Shown here in pieces: positions 45,213 through 55,252 of a stretch of DNA of 64,000 bases. The notes below the pieces were generated by a model, which did no database searches, was not told the DNA's origin, and worked only from the letters and a program-made list of their open reading frames with translations. Numbering within the stretch: the first letter of the stretch is position 1; every line of letters begins with the position of its first letter. This DNA comes from Bettongia penicillata ogilbyi (lineage: Eukaryota > Chordata > Mammalia > Diprotodontia > Potoroidae): assembly GCA_023548195.1 (NCBI GenBank), contig JAJHZJ010000252.1, positions 2,983,395-3,047,394 of the forward strand, given 5' to 3'. The position numbers and the translations under genes are program-made.

Positions 45213-45259
<47 letters not shown>
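45213..45259. repeat. (TG)n microsatellite, about 46 bp
   Basis: Pure TG run about 100 bp before the CpG island. Confidence 0.97.
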
Positions 45260-45261
<2 letters not shown>

Positions 45262-45349
45262 GTGTGTACGTAATTGTGCCTACAAGAAGAGGGGATCGTG
45301 CTCTAATCCAGCCTTATTTCCTTCTGACACTGACAGGAGTCTAGACAGA

Positions 45350-46520
45350 TAACGGTCCCCCGGAGGTGGGGCCGGGAAAGGGGGGGATTTCTGCAGCGCC
45401 CCACCCCGCATCCAAGATAATCAAGTGGAGGGAGGCGGCGGGGAAAGAGGGTGTTCGGGGCTCGGAGGCTGCGTGGGGCAGGGAGAAAGGAATTTCCTTT
45501 GATTCCGACCTCCCGCTCCCAGAAAAGCCGGCAGCTCTCTAATGACCCACCCCCGCGCAAATCCTCAGGGGCTGCGGCTCGCTCGTGGCTCGCCGTGGGG
45601 CTCCGGGGCAGTCAGGCGGAAAGGAGGCCGTCGGCCCGGGCCGCCTCCCTTCCCTTAATCAGCCCCCGCTCCCCCTCCAGAGCCGCCCCACCGCGGGGAG
45701 CTCGCAGCGCCCGGGGGCCGGGGCTGAGTCAGCGGGAGGGAGCGGTGGCTGGAACCTGCAGCCATCCATTATTACAAAGGGACTCGGGAGCTCCGCTGTG
45801 CCAGGCGCAGCGAGCCTTTATTGATCGAGTGGAGGGCGTAAGCAAGCACCCGGAGACGCTCCATCCATTAGGGCTGCTGCTCTCCTCCAATTAGAAAAAA
45901 AATCATTACTCAGCAGCCATCAGCGGGCTGCGCCCCCTCCCCCACGCGACAGGCGTTCAGTCTGCCTGCTCCCCTGCCCCCCTCAGCCCCTCCCCCCAGC
46001 CCTAATGAGGACTATTAGAACTGCTTCCCCGCACCCACAGCCCAACGAGCACAAAAGCGAAAGATTCATTTTGTAATTTGGGTAATTACAGCTGAGCGCG
46101 GGGACACGCGGGGACGAGGGCGGAATGCAAACGGAGCGGGCTGCAGGGGTGGGCATCGTCGCCCACAGACCCGCCTCAGGCCATCTCGAGACCCTCTCTG
46201 CCCCCATCTCCCGCCCACCCCCCAGCTGGCTTCTGCTGGACCCTGGTCACCATCTCTCCATTTGCGTAGGAATGGGGGGGGGGTCATTTTTTCCTTGTGG
46301 TTTCTCCTGCCCCTGTCCCTCTGGCTCCCCCCTTCCCCAATCCTGGAGGGATAACATCTCCCTGGCTCCCCTCCATTCCCCGCCCCCCCCGCACCCCCCT
46401 GCCCCTTAGGACGGGGGTTGGACTGGGAAACGCTCTGAACACCTGGTCCTGGACAAGACACTGCAAGGCCGGCGTCACAAGCGCTGCCCAGAACGATCGG
46501 GAACATGATTTGCCACGTAA
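45350..46520. promoter_or_regulatory. CpG island with homeodomain-type and MARE sites
   Basis: CpGs, rare elsewhere in the window, are dense at 45540-45740 and continue to about 46500. AT-rich words sit inside: 'ccattattacaaagg', 'cctttattgatcgag', 'ctccaattag', and 'gggtaattacagctg' (TAATTA next to an E-box CAGCTG). 'gctgagtcagc' at 45723-45733 is the palindromic core of a Maf recognition element. This mix is typical of a developmental gene's promoter or CpG-rich enhancer. Minus frames of 74-183 codons here reflect few stops in GC-rich DNA. No gene can be named. Confidence 0.8.
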
Positions 46521-46600
46521 GTGAGCCAGAAGAATTCCTCCGAGGGCTGGATGGCATAATAAATGCCATGTGTAATGTTTTTACTCTGCTGCCCCTAGTT
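46440..46600 (+). promoter_or_regulatory. Repeat-free block with splice-donor-like site and palindrome
   Basis: At the 3' edge of the CpG island an ATG (46505) is followed by a strong 5' splice-site match, 'cac' then 'gtaagt' (46517-46522). Farther on lies a perfect 7-bp inverted repeat with 5-bp spacer, 'atggcat aataa atgccat' (46551-46569). Could be a first-exon end of an unknown or noncoding transcript, or a conserved element. Neither is proven. Confidence 0.25.
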
Positions 46601-46604
46601 AATT

Positions 46605-46624
46605 CACACACACACACTCACGCG

Positions 46625-46660
<36 letters not shown>
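46605..46660. repeat. Alternating (CA)n(CG)n(CA)n tract
   Basis: Runs of CA, then 'cgcgcgcgcgcgc' (46621-46633), then CA again: strong Z-DNA-forming potential at the edge of the CpG island. Confidence 0.95.
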
Positions 46661-46663
<3 letters not shown>

Positions 46664-46689
46664 ACAACGGAGTCTAGCTGTGCCACCGC

Positions 46690-47390
46690 AACTCCTCCTC
46701 CCTCTCTTTTTCTCTCTCCTTCCCCTCCCCCTCTTCCTCCTCTCCTTCCCTCTCCCCTTTCCTCGAACGGGGCTGTCGTTCCTATTTACAGGCACAAGGC
46801 AAGCTCCCAGGAGAGGATTTTTTTTTTTTTTGAGAGAGCTTAAGGATGGATGCAACGTGTCATTAAACCTGAAAGGAGCAGTTACTTATCAGTAATGGTG
46901 TTTTCCACAGGCCTTTCTCCTCACCTATATAGGATCAGGTACAACTTGTGTGGTGCAGCTGCATTTTTTGCAAAGGGGGAGGACCAGGGGTCATGGACGT
47001 AAGGGATGAGATCTGTCTAGCAGGAGAACCTTTATCATTCTCTGCCTTCAGAGCAAAGTAGACTACTCCTCTCTCCAGAAGGCTCATGGACCTAGGGCTG
47101 CCCCTCAACACAGCTTAGAGGTTGACTTTCGTCCAAGGCCCCAGAGATGCTTGTGGATTCATCTTCAGAAAGGGCTGCCCAGTCTGTTTAGAAACAGGCT
47201 TATCACAGACTCCAGAAGCATAGTACACAGAAGAGAGAGAGAGAGAGAGAGGCTTTCGAACCAGGCCTATATCAGCAGGAATGGTGAAGAGACAAGACAG
47301 GTTCTAATTGTTCAGGAACTCACCGGAGGAGGTTGATAACTTTGGAGTTTATGCTATGAAAAAATCTAAATGAGACAATAAACACCTTTC
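46690..47390. other. Pyrimidine-rich tract and unassigned flank
   Basis: 46690-46765 is CT-rich; a (GA)n run of about 18 bp lies at 47235-47252. Nothing else is recognised. Confidence 0.4.
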
Positions 47391-47705
47391 TCCATCCAGT
47401 CAATCAGTCAATCAATACACATTTATTAAGAGCCTACTATGTGCCAGGTATTGTGCTTAGTGCTGGGGGTATAAAAATAGTCAAAACAGTAACTGCTCTC
47501 AAGGAATTTACAAGTTTTACAAGGGAATTTACAAGGGAAGGGGCAGACAATCTGCAAACAAATATATACAATGTGGGTAACATAGAGCATAAATAGGAAA
47601 TAATTAAAAGAGGGAGGTCACTCTTTAAATAATTAAAAGAGGAGTTGGAGAAGACTTCCTGTAGAAGGTAGGATTTTAGTTGGGACTTAAAGGAAGTCAG
47701 GGAGG

Positions 47706-48156
47706 TGTAGCGCCAACTTGACATTCACAGCGCCTACAGTGGCTATGAATATGCAGTGTAATTCTGAATTGAAAAATATAACAGACTCTTCACATGGAAG
47801 ACAGAAGCAAAACATTTATTTAAATACCAGAAAGCCAAATCCATCCTAGCAACAAAAAAATCTATACATAGTAACAGTGCAGGGGCCACCATCATCCCCA
47901 AGCCTTCCCCCTGCTAGGGCCTTCCCACAAGCGAACACTCACAGCTCACTGCCTGCTTCCTCTGTCTCCCTCAGCTCTAACTGCTGTGTCCAAGTTCTTC
48001 CTAACTCTGTTCCACCCTTCCTGCTTCACCCATTGGGCAAGCTCCTCCCATCACAGACTCATGTGACTTAGGCTTTCATAGGACTCAAGCAAGTCACATG
48101 GACCATTAATGGGTGGGAAAGATCTTTCCATTATGCAACAATACATTAACAATATA
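47706..48156 (-). mobile_element. Solo LTR, copy 1, inside L2
   Basis: 451 bp with 'tgtag' at one end and 'aatata' at the other (a former CA decayed), flanked by the 5-bp duplication GGAGG (47701-47705 and 48157-48161). A reversed polyadenylation motif, 'catttatttaaatacc', lies near 47812. Matches 56182-56603 over its length ('cagaaagccaaatccatc', 'cttcccacaagc', 'cacccattgggcaagctcct', 'gtcacatgg'). Five-bp duplications are usual for ERVL-class LTRs. No internal viral region remains. Confidence 0.8.
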
Positions 48157-48552
48157 GGAGGTCAGTAGTTGAATTGGAGGAGGCATGGAGGATAGTCATA
48201 GAAAATGCCAGACAAGGAGGTCAGTGTCACAAGATTGAAAAGTATGAGTTAGTGAGTAAGGTATAAGCAGACTGGAAAGGTAGGATGGGGGCCAGGTTAT
48301 AAAGGGCTTTGAATGTCAAACAGCATTTTGTATTTGTTCCTGGAGGCAATAAGGAGCCACTGGAGTTTATTGAGTGGAGGGTTGGGAGGTATATGACATA
48401 TCTGGACATTCTATTCAGGAAAATCACTTTAGTGGCTGAATGGAGGATGGTTTAGAGTGGGGAGAGACTTGGGGCAGGCAGACCCACCGAGCTTGTTATT
48501 GCAGTAATCTAGATGTGAGGTCACAAGGGCCTTTACTGGAGTGATGGTGATG

Positions 48553-48758
48553 GGGTCCAAGTACAAGCATCATTCCTGTTAAGTTTCAAGTTCCTTAAGG
48601 AGTGCAAGTTCCTTAAGGAGCTCTGTCCACCATGTTGGCATTACAACGAACCTTTGTCACCTTGACTTGAAGAATGCTTGAGTCTGTGAATTCATTCCAG
48701 ACTATCCTCTCCTGCACTTTAGTCCTTGAGGGGGCCTGAACCCCTTAAATTGAATCAG
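48553..48758. other. Unassigned insertion (about 205 bp) in L2
   Basis: The L2 reading breaks at 'gtgatggtgatgg' and resumes at 'gtggcagtgtcag'. Inside, 'caagttccttaaggag' occurs twice in tandem at about 48587-48620. No family recognised. Confidence 0.45.
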
Positions 48759-49291
48759 TGGCAGTGTCAGAAGGGAACAAGAGGACATATTGAGAAGATG
48801 CTGGAAAGGTGAAATTGACAGTCCTTGACAATAGCTTGGATATGGGGCATGAGAGATAATGAGGAATCCAGGATGACTCATAAGTTTTGAGGGATTGGGA
48901 GGATGGTGTTGCTCTCTACAGTAACAGGGAAGGTAGGAGTTAGGGAGGTTTAGGAGAGGTAATGAGTTCTATTTTGGACATCATGAGTTTAAGATGTCTA
49001 CTGCACATCTAATTTGAGATGTTTGAAAGTCAGCTGGAGATGAAAGATTGGAGGTCAGAGAGGAATTAGGACAGGAAAGAGTTTTGAGAAGCATCAGTGA
49101 TGGTAATTAAATCCATCTATGGCAGCTGCTGAGATCACCAAGGTAAGCAGCAGAAAGGGAAAAGAGAAGAGAATCCCAACTGAGGGACATATATGGTTAG
49201 AAGGTTTGATCTGGAGGAGGATCCAACGAGAAAGACAGAGAAGGAGCTGTCAGATAGGGAGGAGGAGAGCCAGGGAAAACAGTAGACTGCC

Positions 49292-49400
49292 CCTAATCTG
49301 CTCCTTCAATTTTACGCATAAGGGAACTAAGTGACTTGTTCAAAGTCAAAACAATGGCAGAATTTAGGATTTGAATCCAAGACCTTTGACTCCAAATATA
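49292..49400 (-). mobile_element. MIR fragment, antisense
   Basis: 'ctaagtgacttgttcaaagt' and 'ttaggatttgaatccaagac'. Confidence 0.7.
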
Positions 49401-49497
49401 ATTTTTTATGAATTCTTTTTTAATTTTATTAATTCGTTTCTCCTACAAGGCTGACCATGATCTTTCATATTTTACAAAGTGTTTTTTTTTTTTTTTT

Positions 49498-49637
49498 GGT
49501 GGGGGCAGCTAGATAGGGCAGTGACTTGAGCACTAGCCTTGGAGTCAGGATGATTGGAGTTCATATGTGTCCTTAGACATTTAATAACTGTATGATCCTG
49601 GGCAAGTCACTTAACTCTGATTGCTTTGCCCCAAAAA
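49498..49637 (+). mobile_element. tRNA-like SINE head, sense
   Basis: 'ggggcagctagatagggcag', 'gccttggagtcaggatgatt' and 'tcctgggcaagtcacttaac', ending in 'attgctttgcccc'. This is the short type matching the left arm of the composite SINE at 17696. A 16-bp T run stands before it. Confidence 0.85.
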
Positions 49638-49704
49638 AGTTGGGTTTTTGTTTTTGGAGTGATAGTAGGGCTCTGGGATATAGAATGATTTGCCTTCCAT
49701 TTAC

Positions 49705-49900
49705 AGAGCTATGGAGCCACATGGTACATATAATGACAAGACTATTGACAGTGAGTTAAAAAGATCTGTGTTCAAATCTGGGCTTTTTCATGTTTGAAAG
49801 AATGAAAGGCTTTTTTCTCTCAAGACCAATTTTCTCATCTATGAAATGAAGGCATTGAAATGATCTGTAAGGGCTTTGAGCTCTAAATCTAGGATGCTGT
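49705..49900 (+). mobile_element. MIR, sense
   Basis: 'atctgtgttcaaatctgggc', 'ttttctcatctatgaaatga' and 'ctctaaatctaggatgct'. Confidence 0.7.
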
Positions 49901-49911
49901 GAATGTTATAC

Positions 49912-50095
49912 TACTCCAGCAAATATTTCTGAGGTTGACTTCTGTTTGTCTGGTGCTGCACTAGACTCTGAGGATGCAGAGACAAAAACCTTGCCCTCAG
50001 AGAGCTTGCATTATATTGAGGGGAAACAATGAAATGTAATATAAATAAATACAGAGTAATTACTGGAGGGAGGGCCCATGTAACTGAAGTGTTCA
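49912..50095 (-). mobile_element. L2 terminus, antisense
   Basis: 'cagcaaatatttctgaggtt' and 'tgccctcagagagcttgcat' are the reversed L2 3' end. Confidence 0.65.
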
Positions 50096-50637
50096 GGATA
50101 GTCGTCATATAATGAGTAGCGGATATCACAGCTAGTAAAAGATGCCAGCTGCAGAAGTTTTGAAATTTGGGGATTTGAAAGCAAGTACCCTCTTTAACCA
50201 TGATTTTGTTTGGAACATCTCATTTGGTGATTCTTCTTATTTTGGTTCTGAGGGTTGATGATTTTGTTTTAAGGCAGTTATGTTGCTAGGAAGCTTAGGC
50301 GACGGTACAACGGTACTCTTTAGTTCAGTGCCACAAATATTTATCGAGGACTTACTGTGTGCTAAAGAATATAGGAGTTAACCAAGAGGAGTAGGATATT
50401 GTTTCTCCTTTCAAGGATTACATGGTTTAGTGTAGTCTGAGGCAAATATGTAGCCTAATGTGAAAGTACATATTTAATAGATGTTTGTTGAATTGGATTT
50501 GTTGAACTAAAGTACTATTAGAAAATAGAAAATGATAGGGGAATTGTGTGATCACATTTTTTTTTTTTTGTCTCTTTTAGAATAATCAAGGAAAGGCTTA
50601 GGAAGGAGGCAGAATTAAGCTGGGTCTCAAAAGAGAT

Positions 50638-50878
50638 GTATTTTTCAGTCGTGTCCAACTCTTCATGATCTCCTTTCGCATTTTCTTGGCAAGGATATTG
50701 GAGTGGTTTGCCATTTCCTTCTTCAGCTCATTTTACAGATGAGGAAACTGAAGCAAACAAAGTTAAATGACTTACCCAAGGTCACATAATAAGTGTCTAT
50801 GAACAGATTTGAACTCGGGAAGGTGACTCTTCTTGACTCCAGGCCCAGAATTCCATCAATTGTGCCACCTAGTTGCCC
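50638..50878 (-). mobile_element. Mar-1-type CORE-SINE, antisense, with 13-bp target duplication
   Basis: 'cagtcgtgtccaactcttca', 'attttacagatgaggaaact' and 'gtgccacctagttgccc'. Flanks 'tctcaaaagagat' (50625-50637) and 'tctcaagagagat' (50879-50891) match at 12 of 13 positions. Confidence 0.9.
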
Positions 50879-51257
50879 TCTCAAGAGAGATAGGTAGGAT
50901 TTAAACATAATGGAATATTCAGAGGGTGTTCCAGGTAGAAGGAACATCATTAAGAAAAGGCATAGAGATGGAAAAGTAAAGAATAGGTAACAGACATTAT
51001 AGGTTGAAGGGATAGCTCTAGAAAAAGTGTGGAGGTAGGAAAATGAAGAATATATAATAGCAATGATTAGTAGTTCGTATCGGCTAGATCACAGAATGCA
51101 AAGAGGACAAGAGTTAAATAAGACTGGCAAGATAGGTTGGAGCCATTTATAGAGGGTATTGAATGACAGGCTGATATATTTGGATTTTATGGAAAATGGA
51201 GAGGCTGTAAAAAGTTTTTGAGTAAGACAGTAATGTGATCAGAGTTATGCTTTAGGC

Positions 51258-52073
51258 ACTTCCAACTCAATATGTTCAAAACCGAAGTCATTATCTTCTC
51301 CCTTGAACTATTCCTTCTGCCCTGTTTTCCTATTACAGTTGAGGGCATCATCATCTTCCCAATCAACTAGCCTTGAAACTTCAGTGTCATCCTCAATTCC
51401 TCACTCAAACTCATCCCACAGATCTAATCTGTTGTTAAATCTTGTTTCTATTTTCACAACATCCCTTTCTCTTGACCAGTCTAGTATAGGCTTTCATCCC
51501 CTCCTAACTGGACTGTTCTAGTAACCTGCCTCAAATCTTTCTTCACTCCAATCCGTCTTCCACTTGACTGATAAATGATTTTCTTAAATTGATAATCTGA
51601 TCATGTTATCTCTCTACATAATGAACTTCAGTGACTCCCCATTACCTCCAGGATGAAATGTAAAATTCTCTTTCTGACTTTTAAAGCCCTTCAAACATGG
51701 CTTTATCCTCTTATGCCATTTTGTAGCGTACTCCCCTCCATGAATGCTATACTCTGTCTATATTGGAATACTTGCTGTTTCTTGTACAACACTTCATCAC
51801 CCTATGCTGTGCCCTTTTCCAGGCTATCCTTCATGCCTGGGTTGCTCTCTTTCCTCATTTTCACCTCTGAAATTCCTTCCAGACTCTGTTCAAATCCCAC
51901 TTTCAAAAGGCTTTTCCTGCTATGTCTCCCTTTCCAGTCTCCCACATTTGACTGGTGTCTTCTTTCTGAGATTACTATCCAATTATGCTGTATATACCTT
52001 GTATGTACATAGCAATTTTCATGTCGTCTCCCCTATTAAAATGTGAGCTCTACAGGGAGAGACAGCAGGCAAG
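51258..52073 (+). mobile_element. L2 LINE 3' part, sense, nested in antisense L2
   Basis: 'cttccaactcaatatgttca', 'atcatcttcccaatcaacta', 'gtgactccccattacctcca' and 'ttcatgtcgtctcccctatt' give sense L2 from the ORF2 C-terminus to the 3' region. Plus frames at 51303-52012 show the decayed ORF2 tail. Flanking antisense L2 resumes at about 52074. Confidence 0.8.
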
Positions 52074-53872
52074 GAGACAAGTTACCTCTTATAGTCATGA
52101 AAGTAATGAGGGCATACGTGAGTACGGCAATGAGAATGGTAAAGATGGGATGAATGTGACAGATATTGGTAGAGATGGAACTGACAGGACTTGGCAACTG
52201 ACTGGCTGTGAAGGATGAGGTATAGTTAGGAGTCAAGGATGTCTGATGAAATGGTTGGAAGAAATAGAGAAGTCCAGAGGAGGAGCTGGTTGAGGGAGAG
52301 GATAGATGATAAGTTTAGTTTGGGGCATGTTGAGCTTGAAGGCTGGTGGGACATCCAAATGGAGTCAGGCAATTGGATATGTAGGGCTAGAGTGTGATAG
52401 AGGTTAAATCTAGAAGTAAATCTTAGGGGGTCATCTGCCGAGAGGTTATTAAAGATAAAGAGAATGTAAAAAGAGAAATTAAGGCCAGGTACAGAGACTT
52501 GGGAAGTGTCAATAACCAAGGTGTAATAGTAGGAGGAAGAGAACCTTGTTTAGGAAATGGAAAAGAAGTCAGAGAGATTGGAGGAAGATCAACCAAGTGC
52601 TGTGTCATGGAAGCCAAGGGATAGGATAATTTCAGGAAGAAGGGGCTTGGAGTAGATTAGTGTCAAATACTGCAGAGATGGTAAGGTGGATTAAGACTGA
52701 GACAAGGCCATTGGATTTGGTTATTAAGAAATCACTGATGACTCTGAAAAAGCAGTTATGTTCAACAGGTGTTGAGGAGAAAAGAAAGCAGATGGAGGGA
52801 GGGTTCAGGAGTGGGTGGCAAGGACATACTTGCATTGATTTTAGGCTTTTTTTTTTAAAGAAGTGTGGTAGGAAATGGAAGGAGAAAGTGTCATATTTTT
52901 GAGGGAGTGATGGAATTTTTTGTATTTTTATTTATTTGGAGGGATGGGGAAACCTGAACATGTTTGTAGGCAGAGGAAATGGAACCAACCAGAAGAGAGA
53001 GAGGAATTGAAGATTCCAGAGAGCCATAGGGTAACTTTTCGTTTCTTTTTTTTTTTTTTGAATCTTATATATAATTTATTTTTTTTTCAGTTCTTAACAT
53101 TCACTTCCACAAGAATTTGAGTTCAAAATTTTCTCCCCATCTCTCCCAGGACAGCATACACTCCATCCACCCCTTTCTCCAGTCTGTCCTCCCTTCTATT
53201 ACCCACTCTTCTTCCATCTCCTTTCCCCTCTGTTTTCCTGTAGGGCAAAATAGATTTCTATACTCCACTGCCTGTATAGTTTAATTTCTGGTTGCATGCT
53301 AAAACAATTTTTTAACAATCATTCTTAAAGCTTTGAGTTCCATATTCTCTCCTTCCCTCCCCACTCACTCTCATTGAGAAAACAAGCAATTCAATATAGG
53401 TCATACATGTGTAACAATGCAAAACACTTCCATAAGAGTTATGTTGTAAAAGACTAACACATTTCCCTCTATCCTATCCTACCCTCCGTTTATGCCATTC
53501 TCTCCCTTGACCTGTCCTCCCACAATGATGTTTTTTTCTGATTGTCCCTTCCCCCAATTTGCTGTCCCTTCTATTATCTTCCCTCTCCTATCCCCTTTCC
53601 CCTTACCTTCCTGCACGGTAAAATAGATTTCCACATCCAATTAGTGTATTTTATTCCCTCCTTAAGCCAAATCCCATGAGAGTAAGGCCCACTTGTTTCC
53701 TTCCATTTCCTCCCTCTTCCCCTCCATTGTAAAAGCTCTTTCTTCCCTTTTTCATGTGAGATGATTTGCCATATTCTAGCTCTCTCTTTCTCTTACTCCT
53801 AGTAAATTCCATTCCACAGTAAATTTTATTTTTTTAAGTATTCTCCCTTCATATCCAGTCCACCCTGTGCCC

Positions 53873-54012
53873 TCTGTCTATGCATACACACATATATGTA
53901 TATAGACATATAGACATATGTACATATGTCTCTATATACATACTTACACACATGCACATATACATACCTACATATATATAACATAAACATACCTATATAT
54001 CCATACACATCT
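53873..54012. repeat. (TA/CA)n microsatellite inside the HAL1-like 3' part
   Basis: 'catacacacatatatgtata' and similar steps; the 60-codon minus frame across it is Y/V/M rich and artificial. Confidence 0.9.
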
Positions 54013-54147
54013 ACATCTATATTTTCCCTCTAACTACCTTAATACCGAAAAAGATCTCATGAGTTACAAATAACATCTTTCCACATAGGAATGTAAACAG
54101 TTCAAATTTAATGAGTTCTTTAAGTCTTCTCTTTCCTCTTTGCCTTT

Positions 54148-55252
54148 TCATGTTTCTCTTGATTCTTGTATTTGACAGTCAAATTTTCTATTCAGCTTTG
54201 GTCTTTTCAACAAGAATGCTTGGAAGTCCTCCATCTCACTGAAATTCCATTTTTTCCCCTGAAGTATTATACTCAGTTTTGCTGAGTAGCTGACTCTTGG
54301 TTTTAATTTTGTCTCCTTTGACCTCTGGAATATCATATTCCAAGCCCTTTGATCCCTTAGTGTAGAAGCTGCTAAATCCCATCTTATCCTAATTGTATTT
54401 CCACAATACTTGAATTGTTTTTTTCTAGCTGCTTGTAATATTTTCTCTTTGACCTGGAAACTCTGAAATTTGGCTACAATATTCTTAGGAGTTTTCCCTT
54501 TTTGAATCTCTTTCAGGAGGTGATTGGTGAATTCTTTCCATTTCCATTTTACTCTCTGGTTCTAGAATATCAGGGTAGTTTTCCTTGATAATTTCTTGGA
54601 AGATGGTGTCTAGGTTCTTTTTTTGATCATGGTTTTCAGGTAGACCAATAATTTTTAAATTGTCTCTCCTGGATCTATTTTCCAGGTCAGTTGTTTTAAC
54701 AATGAGATATTTCTCATTGCCTGCTAGTTTTTCATTTTTTTAAAATAATTTCTTGGTTTCTCACAAAGTCATTAGCTTCCATCTGCTCCATTCTAATTTT
54801 TAAGGAACTATTTTTTTCAGTGAACTTTTTGACTTCCTTTTCCATTTGGCCCATTCTGCTTTTTAAACCATTCTTCTCCTCATTGACTTTTTGGACCTCT
54901 TTTGCCATTTGGGTTAGTCTATTTTTAATGGTGTTATTTTCTTCAGCATTTTTTGGGTCTCCTTCAGCAAACTGTTGACTTGCTTTTCATGATTTTCTTG
55001 CATTGCTCTCATTTCTCTTCCCAATTTTTCCTCTACTTGTCTTACTTGATGTTCAAAATTCTTTTTGAGCTCTTCCATGACCTGAGACCATTGTGTATTT
55101 TTTTTGGAGGTTTTGAATATAGAAGCCTTGACTTTGATGTCTTTGTATGATGGTGTGCTTTGTTCTTCCTCATCTGAAATGATGGAAGAAAATACCTTTT
55201 CACTGAAAAAGTAACTTTCTATAACCTTATTTTTTTCCCCTTTTTGGGGCAT
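54148..55252 (-). pseudogene. LINE-1 ORF1 relic (RNA-binding protein), frameshifted
   Basis: ORF1p is the trimeric RNA-binding chaperone of L1 particles. The ATG at 55252 starts an open stretch to 54914; its second half is a charged heptad-like coiled coil ('KKNFEHQVRQVEEKLGREM'). A shift in an A run near 54950 throws the frame off; in the next frame the coiled coil goes on to about 54740. An RRM-like part follows (about 54540-54680), then the C-terminal domain with 'AWNMIF' near 54330 and the stop at 54148. Order and length fit a full ORF1, but at least two frame breaks make it inactive. Confidence 0.75.

Larger units (their letters stand above)
47393..49290 (-). mobile_element. Long L2 LINE copy, antisense, with two insertions
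   Basis: Begins 'acacatttattaagagccta' and 'ctatgtgccaggtattgtgc', then passes 'aaaggtaggatgggggcc', 'gccactggagtttattgag', 'gttctattttggacatcatg' and 'gatcaccaaggtaag'. On the minus strand it is the ORF2 C-terminus plus 3' end, with no intact frame. An LTR (47706-48156) and an unassigned segment (about 48553-48758) interrupt it. Confidence 0.85.

Noticed and set aside
46066..46617. 183-codon minus frame in the CpG island
   Set aside because: GC-rich DNA has few stops; the product is a G/R/P/S mix with no domain, and it crosses the CA/CG tract.
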